Source: an uncultured Nitrososphaerales archaeon (GTDB taxonomy: Archaea; Thermoproteota; Nitrososphaeria; Nitrososphaerales; JAAOZN01). Taken from it: DNA of 13,814 bases. The stretch's first letter is position 1, and every line of letters starts with the position of its first letter. The notes beneath the pieces were generated by a model. It searched no databases. It saw only the letters and a program-made list of their open reading frames with translations, and was not told the DNA's origin. Shown here one piece after another: positions 1-5,941 of the stretch. Where the stretch lies: NCBI GenBank assembly GCA_938029515.1, contig CALJAQ010000150.1, positions 1 through 13,814 on the forward strand. The letters run 5' to 3'. The position numbers and the translations under genes are program-made.

Positions 1-1
1 A

Positions 2-811
2 ATAGAGGAAGTGGGTAAAATGGCTAAAACTGCAAGACATACAGCGGCAAACCCAGCGTGGGCTGTTGAAAGAACTCTATCTGCAGCGAAACAAGCAAAG
101 AGCGTCGAAGAAGCGGTTGAAGCTGTCATCAAAGAAGCTGAAAGTATAGCTGAAGAAGATATCGAAGCCTGCAGAAAGATAGGGGAATACGGCTCAACGC
201 TACTAAGAGACGGAGACACGGTGCTCACACAGTGTAATGCAGGCGCGCTTGCAACAGTAGGCTACGGTACAGCGCTGGGTGTCATAAGATCTGCTTGCGA
301 GAAAGGTAAATGTATCAAGGTTATAGTACCAGAAACCAGACCAGCACTACAAGGAGCTCGGCTAACGGCGTATGAGCTTCATAACGACGGTATAGATGTT
401 ATGCTTATAGCGGACACATCAGTAGGCTTCGTTATGAAGAAAAAACTTGTGGATAAAGTAGTTGTAGGTGCTGATAGAATAACAGGCGATGGACACATCT
501 TCAACAAGATAGGCACGTATCAAGTAGCGGTTTTAGCCTCTGAGCACGGCATACCATTCTACGCTGCAGCACCTAAATCAAGCTTCGACCTAAAGAGCAA
601 GGCTGAAGATGTTATGATAGAGGAGAGAAGCCCAAACGAAATCGTCAAGATCAAAGGGCAGAGGATAGCGCCTAAGGGGGTCAGGGTCTATAACCCAGTA
701 TTCGACTTAACACCACCAAACCTAATAACCGCAATTATAACGGAGAAAGGTATCATAAAGCCGCCGTACGAAAGAACCATAAAACACACATTAATGGAGC
801 CATCGCATTAA
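2..811 (+). CDS. mtnA: S-methyl-5-thioribose-1-phosphate isomerase, 3' part (5' end outside window)
   Basis: Cytosolic enzyme that converts 5-methylthioribose-1-phosphate to 5-methylthioribulose-1-phosphate in methionine salvage. The frame is open to the left edge. The visible 266 codons from GTG 11 begin at the region matching the family's TRPTAVNL segment, so roughly 100 N-terminal residues lie upstream and GTG 11 or ATG 20 are unlikely to be true starts. Counting from GTG 11, the catalytic Cys is in QCNAGALATVGYG (C75) and the catalytic Asp in GADRI (D155); ETRP, QGARLT, NKIGTY and the C-terminal DLTPPNLITAIITEKG are also family hallmarks. The related archaeal ribose-1,5-bisphosphate isomerase/eIF2B-like proteins share the fold, but these motifs are closer to MtnA. 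The stop is only 7 bases before the tRNA. The TRP of the family motif is changed (ARHTAANPAW), a divergence in the substrate-side loop. Confidence 0.88.
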   Translation: MEEVGKMAKTARHTAANPAWAVERTLSAAKQAKSVEEAVEAVIKEAESIAEEDIEACRKIGEYGSTLLRDGDTVLTQCNAGALATVGYGTALGVIRSACEKGKCIKVIVPETRPALQGARLTAYELHNDGIDVMLIADTSVGFVMKKKLVDKVVVGADRITGDGHIFNKIGTYQVAVLASEHGIPFYAAAPKSSFDLKSKAEDVMIEERSPNEIVKIKGQRIAPKGVRVYNPVFDLTPPNLITAIITEKGIIKPPYERTIKHTLMEPSH

Positions 812-818
812 GCAGCGA

Positions 819-897
819 GGGCCCGTGGCCTAGCATGGATCAAGGCGTCGGCCTTCGGAGCCGGAGAACAGGGGTTCAAATCCCCTCGGGCCCACCA
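819..897 (+). tRNA. tRNA-Arg(TCG), with encoded CCA
   Basis: A full cloverleaf can be folded. The acceptor stem GGGCCCG (819-825) pairs with CGGGCCC (887-893). The D arm uses GCC/GGC (828-830, 844-846). The anticodon stem 848-852/860-864 carries loop CTTCGGA (853-859), giving anticodon TCG (854... read as T34 C35 G36, bases 855-857), which decodes CGA as arginine. The T stem AGGGG/CCCCT (870-874, 882-886) carries loop TTCAAAT. The discriminator is A894, followed by a genome-encoded CCA (895-897). No intron is seen. It starts 7 bases after the mtnA stop, so its promoter must overlap the end of that gene. Confidence 0.95.
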
Positions 898-903
898 CCT
901 TCT

Positions 904-929
904 AGGGGTTCAAATGCCTCTCTTGGGGG
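904..929 (+). repeat. Partial duplicate of the tRNA-Arg T-arm/3' end
   Basis: Bases 904-915 (AGGGGTTCAAAT) repeat bases 870-881 of the tRNA exactly, and the following bases to 929 are a degraded match to the tRNA 3' end. The second copy lies 34 bases downstream of the first, just past the CCA. Elements that integrate at tRNA 3' ends in archaea leave such partial copies as attachment-site scars; here it may also be a simple local duplication. No integrase was recognised nearby. Confidence 0.55.
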
Positions 930-1303
930 AAGATGCTCATACACTCTTTTATCTCCACCTCTTGTGCATCAATGTTTTAGGTAAAGAGATTGGATCTAGA
1001 ACATCCATTCTGAAGCGTCGACAATCTTCGTATGGAACACACTTTAAGATTGAAAGGTTTATAGCGCGGTAGGTAGTGAAGGTGAAGCTAGCATAAAGTA
1101 GGAAAGAGCTCTGTTGGAAAGACGTATGTCTCCCCAACCTGACCGGAGACAAGCGTTAAGGTGTTACTGATCTTGTGGGTAGAGCCGTTTTAGCGGCAGT
1201 AAAGCGATATAAGCTTAACTATAAGCCGTCTAAGTTAAAAGTAAGCAAGCGTTGGGTATATTCCAGATTCGACTCAAATATTACGATCTATCAAAAATTA
1301 TAA
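914..1303 (+). pseudogene. Possible decayed ORF of unknown family, three in-frame stops
   Basis: From ATG 914, inside the duplicated T-arm and preceded by AGGGG at 904-908, a single frame runs 52 codons to TAG 1070-1072. It then continues in the same frame through two further stops (TAA after 1093 and near 1156) to TAA 1301-1303. The translated pieces look protein-like: the first ends KIERFIAR, and the last contains KVSKRWVYSRFDSN. I do not recognise a family. A true gene would need readthrough of both TAG and TAA, so decay is more likely. Alternatively the first 52 codons could be a small gene by themselves, or the frame could be chance. Confidence 0.22.
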
Positions 1304-1444
1304 ATAAACTTCTGCGACGGCACACAGGAATCCCAGTAGCTTGACTACCTCTCAACTCGCCTAAACAAAGATAGAATCTCCACGCTAACTTTTTGATCAT
1401 AGAAGTGAATCGAAAATGTCTTTAGTCTTACAGAGCTTTTAGGT

Positions 1445-1557
1445 TAGTGGAGTGTTTGAGAATAGCGAAGATCAAGTTGATAATGTGACAAGATCACCAG
1501 TCCCAGTACATCATAGTGCTACCTTGTGAGCTTCTCCATTGATCAAACACTCTTCTA
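1445..1557. repeat. 15-base inverted repeat enclosing about 83 bases
   Basis: Bases 1445-1459 (TAGTGGAGTGTTTGA) match the reverse complement of 1543-1557 at 13 of 15 positions, with a perfect 10-base core GAGTGTTTGA/TCAAACACTC. The enclosed stretch has no ORF. It could be the ends of a tiny non-autonomous element or a long-range RNA stem. No target-site duplication is visible outside the ends. Confidence 0.45.
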
Positions 1558-1671
1558 TAGTAGATGCAGAGCTTGTAGTGAGCCAGCTTAAGATATGTTA
1601 AGCAAAGGCAAGCCTACCATACTTACTGCTGAGCCTGGGGGCAGGTTTAGGCTCTACATTATTTAGCACAG

Positions 1672-1711
1672 AGTAGAAGGAAACACTCTACATCAAAGTA
1701 GAAGGAAACAC
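1672..1711. repeat. Two direct copies of AGTAGAAGGAAACAC
   Basis: The 15-base unit occurs at 1672-1686 and 1697-1711, 25 bases apart start to start. AGAGT at 1670-1674 and ACTCT at 1685-1689 can also form a small stem around the first copy, and a GAGCCT/AGGCTC hairpin (1631-1636, 1649-1654) lies just upstream. Only two copies exist and the gap is 10 bases, so this is not a CRISPR array. Confidence 0.4.
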
Positions 1712-1881
1712 AATCTGGCTAAGGAGATGCTAATCAGAGCCTTACACCCATCTTCGATGAGGCAGCAGTCAATCAAAACGAATCATAGAGGGGTGTGCTA
1801 AACAGTTAGCATCGATTAGATGACAAGGTTCTCTCAAGGAATGGGGGTTGGAATCACGACAAACCCTGCTTGACTTGAGTA

Positions 1882-1892
1882 ATATATTTAAG
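1882..1892 (+). promoter_or_regulatory. TATA box for the thioredoxin-like gene
   Basis: ATATATTTAAG lies about 45 bases before ATG 1933, which puts transcription start near 1912. This leaves a leader of about 20 bases that contains GGGTGA (1922-1927) five bases before ATG 1933. It rules against the upstream ATG 1894, which would overlap the box. Confidence 0.6.
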
Positions 1893-1932
1893 TATGTTAA
1901 TCTGTTTTAAAAAAAGGATGCGGGTGAGAAAA

Positions 1933-2196
1933 ATGGGGAATAAAGTCTTAGGTGTAGTGAAGGTGCTTGGGCCTGGATGCCCTCGTTGCCAAGAAACGAA
2001 GAGGCTTGTGATAAACGCTCTAGCCGAGCTTCAGATCGCTGCAGACGTGCAAGAAATTAAAGACCCTAAGGAGATAGCGAAGCTTGGTGTAATGTTCACA
2101 CCAGCTGTCATCATAAATAATCAACTTGTCTCTCAAGGTAGAGTGCCAAGGTATGAGGAAGTGAAGAAGTGGTTCACAGATAGAGCGCCTAAATAG
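1933..2196 (+). CDS. Thioredoxin-like redox-active disulfide protein (CPRC)
   Basis: An 87-residue cytosolic thioredoxin-fold protein of the small redox-active disulfide protein 2 (MTH895-like) type. The active site is GPGCPRCQ with Cys16 and Cys19, and the cis-proline loop is FTPAV (Pro57). The C-terminal EEVKKWF helix is typical of the family, and length fits. The start ATG 1933 is chosen because GGGTGA lies five bases upstream and the TATA box fits; ATGs at 1894 and 1918 are in frame but poorly placed. Family members are often found next to ArsP/YraQ-type permeases, and one lies two genes downstream here. It could reduce a metalloid substrate or a disulfide on a partner. It is separated from DUF169 by 123 bases with its own promoter, so co-regulation rather than co-transcription is likely. 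Confidence 0.85.
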   Translation: MGNKVLGVVKVLGPGCPRCQETKRLVINALAELQIAADVQEIKDPKEIAKLGVMFTPAVIINNQLVSQGRVPRYEEVKKWFTDRAPK

Positions 2197-2265
2197 TAAG
2201 CCTATGTTATAGCAGAAGGATTAGGGGTGACGGATGGGGTAATGAGGTTCCGGTTGCTTCAGTTA

Positions 2266-2293
2266 ATATCAACATATTTAAATAGTTGGATAT
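2266..2293 (+). promoter_or_regulatory. TATA box inside a 28-base dyad (putative operator)
   Basis: The TATA-like core ATATTTAAATA (2274-2284) lies at the centre of an ungapped dyad from 2266 to 2293. Eleven of 14 base pairs are symmetric, with ATATC on the left arm answering GATAT on the right. A regulator bound here would block TBP. The box is about 40 bases before the GTG start, giving a leader of about 15 bases that includes AGGGGGT (2307-2313). Winged-helix regulators of the ArsR type bind such sites, but no regulator gene is seen in the window. Confidence 0.5.
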
Positions 2294-2319
2294 GTATCTG
2301 ATACTTAGGGGGTAAGATT

Positions 2320-3036
2320 GTGAAGACAGAATACCCTAGCATCCAAAGGAAGCTTACTGATATTCTTGGTTTAAAGTTCCCTCCAGTGGCTGTAGCGTTG
2401 ATTAGGAGGGCAGGTGATATTCCTCAAGGTGTGGCTGAGCTCGATAAGCCGATGTTCTACTGCGGCATGATAAAGTATGCGATGCTCGGAAACATATTCT
2501 ACGCCAAGGAGGATAAGCATAGCTGCAGGAGAGGAGCAGCAGCACTAGGAATGATCAGCATCCCAGAGGATGAGCTGACAGGAGAGTTCTACCTCAACAA
2601 GGCATCCTGCAGCTCCCTAAGGGCTGCTACAAGGTTTGTGGTAGAGTCGCCGAGCCTTGAGCCTAGAAGCATCTACGCAACACTACTCTCACCACTAGAG
2701 AAGACGCCCGTTGACCCTGATGTAGTAATCATGGAGACGATTCCAAGAAGAGCCTTCGAAGTCATGCATGCATCCATATTCGATACAGGTGGTATGGTAG
2801 AAAGCTGGATGTCTGCTCCAAGACAGATCTGCTCCGCATCAACAGTAAGACCATACTTAGGTAAGTTGAACATAACCTTCGCCTGCGAGTTTGCAAGGAT
2901 AGCTGCGAAAGCCTTCGGGGCTGAATATATGGATGAAGGTGTCATCATCGGTATACCTGGTGAAATGCTTCAAACAATTGCGGAGAACATCGATAGAATA
3001 GGCTATGTGAAGAAGAGGCTTGCAGCTACTACTTAA
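2320..3036 (+). CDS. DUF169 family protein
   Basis: A soluble protein of 238 residues of the DUF169 family, whose biochemical role is unknown. The family signature is visible: LKFPPVAV near residue 20, FYCGMI around Cys48, HSCRRGAAALGM (His67, Cys69), NKASCSS (Cys97), and Cys171 and Cys189 towards the end. These spaced Cys residues could bind a metal or cluster, which is inference. The GTG start follows AGGGGGT by six bases. The stop TAA is directly followed by the GTG of the permease gene, so the two are almost certainly co-transcribed. There is no signal peptide or membrane segment. Length matches the family. Confidence 0.85.
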   Translation: MKTEYPSIQRKLTDILGLKFPPVAVALIRRAGDIPQGVAELDKPMFYCGMIKYAMLGNIFYAKEDKHSCRRGAAALGMISIPEDELTGEFYLNKASCSSLRAATRFVVESPSLEPRSIYATLLSPLEKTPVDPDVVIMETIPRRAFEVMHASIFDTGGMVESWMSAPRQICSASTVRPYLGKLNITFACEFARIAAKAFGAEYMDEGVIIGIPGEMLQTIAENIDRIGYVKKRLAATT

Positions 3037-4098
3037 GTGTTAGTGGATATGTATCTAAGAATAGGCGCTTTAGAAGGTTGGCGCCTACTTCGCACAGGCC
3101 TGCTGCTTGCATTTATAATCTCAGTCATTGCTGGCTTAGTCTACTCTAGGATTATGGCTTATTCACTCGCGCCAACCTTGAGCGTAGCAGATCTTCATGG
3201 GCTTCCAATATGGCTTATTCCAATAGCTTACCTTATAGACTACTTCAGCCATGGGTGGATCTGCCTCCTCTTCGCCTTCATAGCTGCTGGTCTAATCTAT
3301 GAGCTTATACCCAAGCATTTAATTACAACGTATATGAGGAGAGGTAGATCAGCAGGGTACCTACTAGCACTTGCTGCAGCACCCTTCCTAACAGTCTGCT
3401 CATGCACAATGGTTCCTCTTTTCGCTGGAGTGCTCTATAGCGGAGCTGGTATAGGGCCAGCGATCACCTTCCTCTTAATGGCACCCTCAGCTAACATACT
3501 TGCTATACTTCTCACAGGAGACATGCTATACTGGGAGCTGGCTTGGGTGCGTCTAGCGGTATCGATTATAGTCGCTCTTTCAGCGGGTATCGTTGTTTCT
3601 AAAACACCTTGGGGCAGGTCGGTTGAAAGAGAGTGCCATAACACCGCGCAAACCGCTGTTGCGGTTAGTGGTGTGGAGCGGCATCTAGACGAAAAGCTGT
3701 GGGCTGCTTTGAAGTTCGGAGGGTATTTAGCTAAGCAGATCCTACCCTACTTTATCATCGGGTTAATCGCTGTAAGCTATCTTGAGGCTTATCTACCTAC
3801 AGATATAGTAGGTAGATACTTAACTGGAGTTGGTGGCGTCTTGATAGCATCGGTACTTGGGGGGCCTCTCTACACACCTACCCTTGTGGAGATCGTTGTA
3901 GGTAAGGGTCTATGGAGCTTAGGCATGTCGAAAGGTGCTCTGTTGGCTTGGCTTATGGGTCAACCTTATGACGTCGCAAACGCATTAGCGGTATCTAAGA
4001 TAGCGAAGTGGAGGGTCGTATTAACATATATGGTGATAGCGTGGTTAGGCAGCGTAGTATTTGGTCTCCTATATGGGGTGTTAAGTGGAAGCCTCTAG
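3037..4098 (+). CDS. ArsP/YraQ-type permease (DUF318)
   Basis: A 353-residue integral membrane protein with about eight to ten hydrophobic segments in two halves. These lie roughly at residues 22-38, 57-90, 106-134, 137-160 and 168-187, then, after a charged loop (190-220), 225-250, 265-290, 300-320 and 327-348. The hallmark is VCSCTMVPLF with Cys121 and Cys123, followed by APSANI at 149-154. In characterised ArsP proteins such cysteines serve export of trivalent methylarsenicals, while other members are annotated only as permeases. The start abuts the DUF169 stop; GTG 3037, GTG 3043 and ATG 3049 are all in frame, and the first is taken for coupling. The gene downstream starts nine bases after its stop. 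The substrate here is unproven. Confidence 0.85.
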   Translation: MLVDMYLRIGALEGWRLLRTGLLLAFIISVIAGLVYSRIMAYSLAPTLSVADLHGLPIWLIPIAYLIDYFSHGWICLLFAFIAAGLIYELIPKHLITTYMRRGRSAGYLLALAAAPFLTVCSCTMVPLFAGVLYSGAGIGPAITFLLMAPSANILAILLTGDMLYWELAWVRLAVSIIVALSAGIVVSKTPWGRSVERECHNTAQTAVAVSGVERHLDEKLWAALKFGGYLAKQILPYFIIGLIAVSYLEAYLPTDIVGRYLTGVGGVLIASVLGGPLYTPTLVEIVVGKGLWSLGMSKGALLAWLMGQPYDVANALAVSKIAKWRVVLTYMVIAWLGSVVFGLLYGVLSGSL

Positions 4099-4107
4099 GT
4101 TATCTTT

Positions 4108-4869
4108 ATGTCTGAAGCGAAGATTCGTAAAATACAGCCCCCGCCTGAGTACCCACCTGAAGAAGGTAGATACTTAAGGGGTAACGATCTTTCTCCAGCA
4201 GCCGTCTGCGTGCTACTGCACACCTTCTACGACCAGATACCAGATTGGATGCAGGCTTTAGTTAGGGTAGGTGTTGAAAGCGGCGCAGCCCTAGCAGGTT
4301 TCCTCCAAACCGAAAATATCGGGATAGAGAAGATAATCTGCAACGTAGTTGCGAACCCGAATATACGCTATCTGATCGTATGTGGAGTTGAATCTATGGG
4401 TCATCAGCCAGGACAGGCTCTGCAGGCTCTAGTGGATAACGGTGTTGACGATAAGTGGAGGATAATAGGAGCTGCAGCACCTACCCCCTACCTTTACAAC
4501 ATACCTCTAGATGCTATTGAACGCTTCAGAAAGCAGATAAAGTTGGTGAATCTGGCTCTTCTTGATGATGTCACGTTAGCGAGGAAACCTGAGGTGATAA
4601 GGGAGGCTATTAGATGCTGTTATCAAGAGGAGCCTACAAAATTCCTGCAATGGACCTTATATGACCCAGGCGCATATCCTGCTAAACCTATGTGTTTTAA
4701 AATCACTTGGCGTATCGAAAGACCATGGGCAGTCTTTTCAGAGAGGGAGGAGGAGGTGTTAAGGAAGATTGCTGAAGCTGCTAGTAAAGAAAGAGAAAAG
4801 GAGAAGCGTCGAAAAGAAGCCGAAGAGCTACTAGAGCTGCTTGGCTTTAAGAAAAACGGTGGGAATTAG
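4108..4869 (+). CDS. Soluble MtrA-like corrinoid-binding protein
   Basis: A 253-residue protein homologous to subunit A of tetrahydromethanopterin S-methyltransferase, the corrinoid-carrying subunit. Residues 20-145 align well with methanogen MtrA: GRYLRGNDLSP, TENIGIEKIICNV, NPNIRYLIVCG, and GHQPGQALQAL, whose His99 matches the cobalt-ligating His84. NGVDD, RIIGA and NIPLDAIERF follow. Unlike membrane MtrA, the C-terminus has no transmembrane helix but a charged, probably coiled-coil tail (about 211-247, rich in Glu/Lys/Arg). No other mtr gene is in the window. It starts nine bases after the permease stop and is probably the last gene of the operon. It also carries a longer insertion near residues 38-56 (TFYDQIPDW). 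A likely role is carrying a methyl group on a corrinoid for a reaction other than methanogenesis; the partner is unknown. Confidence 0.88.
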   Translation: MSEAKIRKIQPPPEYPPEEGRYLRGNDLSPAAVCVLLHTFYDQIPDWMQALVRVGVESGAALAGFLQTENIGIEKIICNVVANPNIRYLIVCGVESMGHQPGQALQALVDNGVDDKWRIIGAAAPTPYLYNIPLDAIERFRKQIKLVNLALLDDVTLARKPEVIREAIRCCYQEEPTKFLQWTLYDPGAYPAKPMCFKITWRIERPWAVFSEREEEVLRKIAEAASKEREKEKRRKEAEELLELLGFKKNGGN

Positions 4870-5170
4870 CAATCTAGCTGCATCAAGGGGTTTCTACATA
4901 ATATTCCAGAAGGTTTCAACTTATGAGCCTACATCGTAAAATAAGAGAAAAGGCCGATCTAGACAAAATAAGATGCGGATAATAAGGTTAGGTTAAGCGT
5001 TTTGAAAGAAGTGTCGTCTTTTGGGTTGCTTTCCATACAACGTTTGCGTTGTCTCTTTCTGTAAACTTGCTATCTCGTGGACGAGCACCTGAAGTAGCCT
5101 TCAGAAGAGATACCATTTGGCGTGTTATATGGGTAGTTGTTGGATTATCATTTGGAGATACATCTTTTGA
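4870..5170. other. Intergenic stretch, no recognised gene
   Basis: Nothing intact is seen. On the minus strand a frame is open from 5206 to the stop at 4988-4990. It has an ATG at 5116-5114 giving 42 codons, and its translation (containing SGARPRDSKFTERDN) looks protein-like but matches no family I know. The forward strand of the same bases reads as a hydrophobic frame without a start. Either may be a relic of the DNA brought in with the neighbouring transposase. Confidence 0.3.
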
Positions 5171-5885
5171 TACTATGGTTATGAAGAGGTGTTGAAGTAT
5201 TACTGCTTACGTGATGATGTCAAGATAAGGTTTGACTCTTCTGTTGGGGTGTTTGATTTACTCTTTCTTATCTTGGCTCTTCTGATGTCGGCTTATGTCT
5301 GCCTTTGACCTTCTCTTAGATAGGTTAGGGGTTCAGGGCTCTTTAGGAGGGGTAAAGTGCCTCTGGAGAGTAAGGTTCTTGCTGCTCTGATCTACTTCTC
5401 TGGGCTATAGGAGGGTCTCTTCATTGGGAGGCTTCTCCTATGAAGCGTTAAGCTATGGTATAATGTGTTGAAGAGTATGTTACCTGAGCTTGAAGATGTG
5501 TAGCTGCGGATGAGAGTAAGGCGAAGCTCAGTAAGTTGCAGATCTGTATCTGGGCTGCTAGGGGTGTTGATGGTATGGAGGTTCTCGCCTTCAGACGCTC
5601 CTTCACCAGATCATCACCGAGCTCATCCTCAAAGATGTGCTGCGATACTGTAGCCCCTGATCCTTGTAGGTAAAGGGCCTTGATATAGAGGTGCCTTGGA
5701 GAGGCTTGGGTCGATGTGTCAGCATCAGACCTTCAGTGAGAAGAACAGATCGAAAGATGGTTTAAAGCACTCAAGGCGAAGCTCAAAACCTTCTACAACA
5801 GCTCCCAGCCAACACAACTATAGCGACGATAAGAAGGTTCCTCGAATGCTTATATAATTTCATCCCACTGAGGCACTTATCTTGA
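5171..5885 (+). pseudogene. Decayed DDE transposase (IS6/IS240-like, tentative)
   Basis: An IS remnant with several stops and frameshifts. In the frame of GTG 5357, VPLESKVLAALIYFSGL is followed by a stop, then KLWYNVLKSMLPELEDV and another stop. After a frameshift come ADESKAKLSKLQI, WAARGVDGMEVLAF, then in another frame LILKDVLRYC and PLILVGKGP with a stop where Trp is expected. Next are ERWFKALKAKLKTFYN and, after one more shift, [19 protein letters not shown], ending at TGA 5883-5885. These are the ordered segments of an archaeal DDE transposase: the first Asp is in ADESK, the second Asp has become Gly in LILVGKG, and the Glu is in ERWF. The 5171-5356 part, also with stops, probably belongs to the N-terminus but is less certain. 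No terminal inverted repeats were found. Confidence 0.82.
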
Positions 5886-5910
5886 CATCATCCTTTTCCC
5901 CAAAGGCAAC

Positions 5911-5920
5911 TAATATATCA
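5911..5920 (+). promoter_or_regulatory. TATA box for ilvD, probably leaderless
   Basis: TAATATATCA is centred about 26 bases before ATG 5942, so transcription would start at or next to the start codon. There is no good ribosome binding site before that ATG, consistent with a leaderless mRNA. The box lies just after the dead transposase. Confidence 0.55.
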
Positions 5921-5941
5921 AAGGTGTGCGAGATAGAGAGT

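Larger units (their letters stand above)
1304..1880. other. Intergenic stretch without an intact gene
   Basis: No ORF with a convincing start and family match is present on either strand. It holds the inverted repeat at 1445-1557 and the direct repeats at 1672-1711. One forward frame starting at ATG near 1594 reads about 64 codons with a single TAG, containing TAEPGGRFRLYII and later LAKEMLIRALHP. It looks like the wreck of a gene but matches nothing I know. Together with the T-arm copy this suggests old inserted DNA. Confidence 0.4.

Noticed and set aside
941..950. Terminator at ACACTCTTTT after the tRNA
   Set aside because: The T-run is only four bases and lies inside the possible decayed ORF; archaeal termination cannot be called on this alone.
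914..1303. One gene with recoded stops (for example UAG as pyrrolysine)
   Set aside because: The frame is broken by both TAG and TAA, and no pyrrolysine genes are visible; decay is simpler.
1672..1711. CRISPR array (two copies of a unit ending GAAACAC)
   Set aside because: Only two 15-base units with a 10-base gap; no further repeats and no cas genes in the window.
1894..1932. Start of the thioredoxin-like gene at ATG 1894
   Set aside because: This ATG overlaps the TATA box and has no ribosome binding site; ATG 1933 has GGGTGA at the right spacing.
5211..5285. C/D box sRNA (GTGATGA at 5211-5217, CTGA at 5282-5285)
   Set aside because: Spacing is too long, internal C'/D' boxes and a terminal stem are missing, and the stretch reads as part of the transposase relic.
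5882..5941. TTG 5882 as the ilvD start
   Set aside because: The extra 20 residues begin inside the transposase relic's last codons and lack family similarity; TATA spacing supports ATG 5942.
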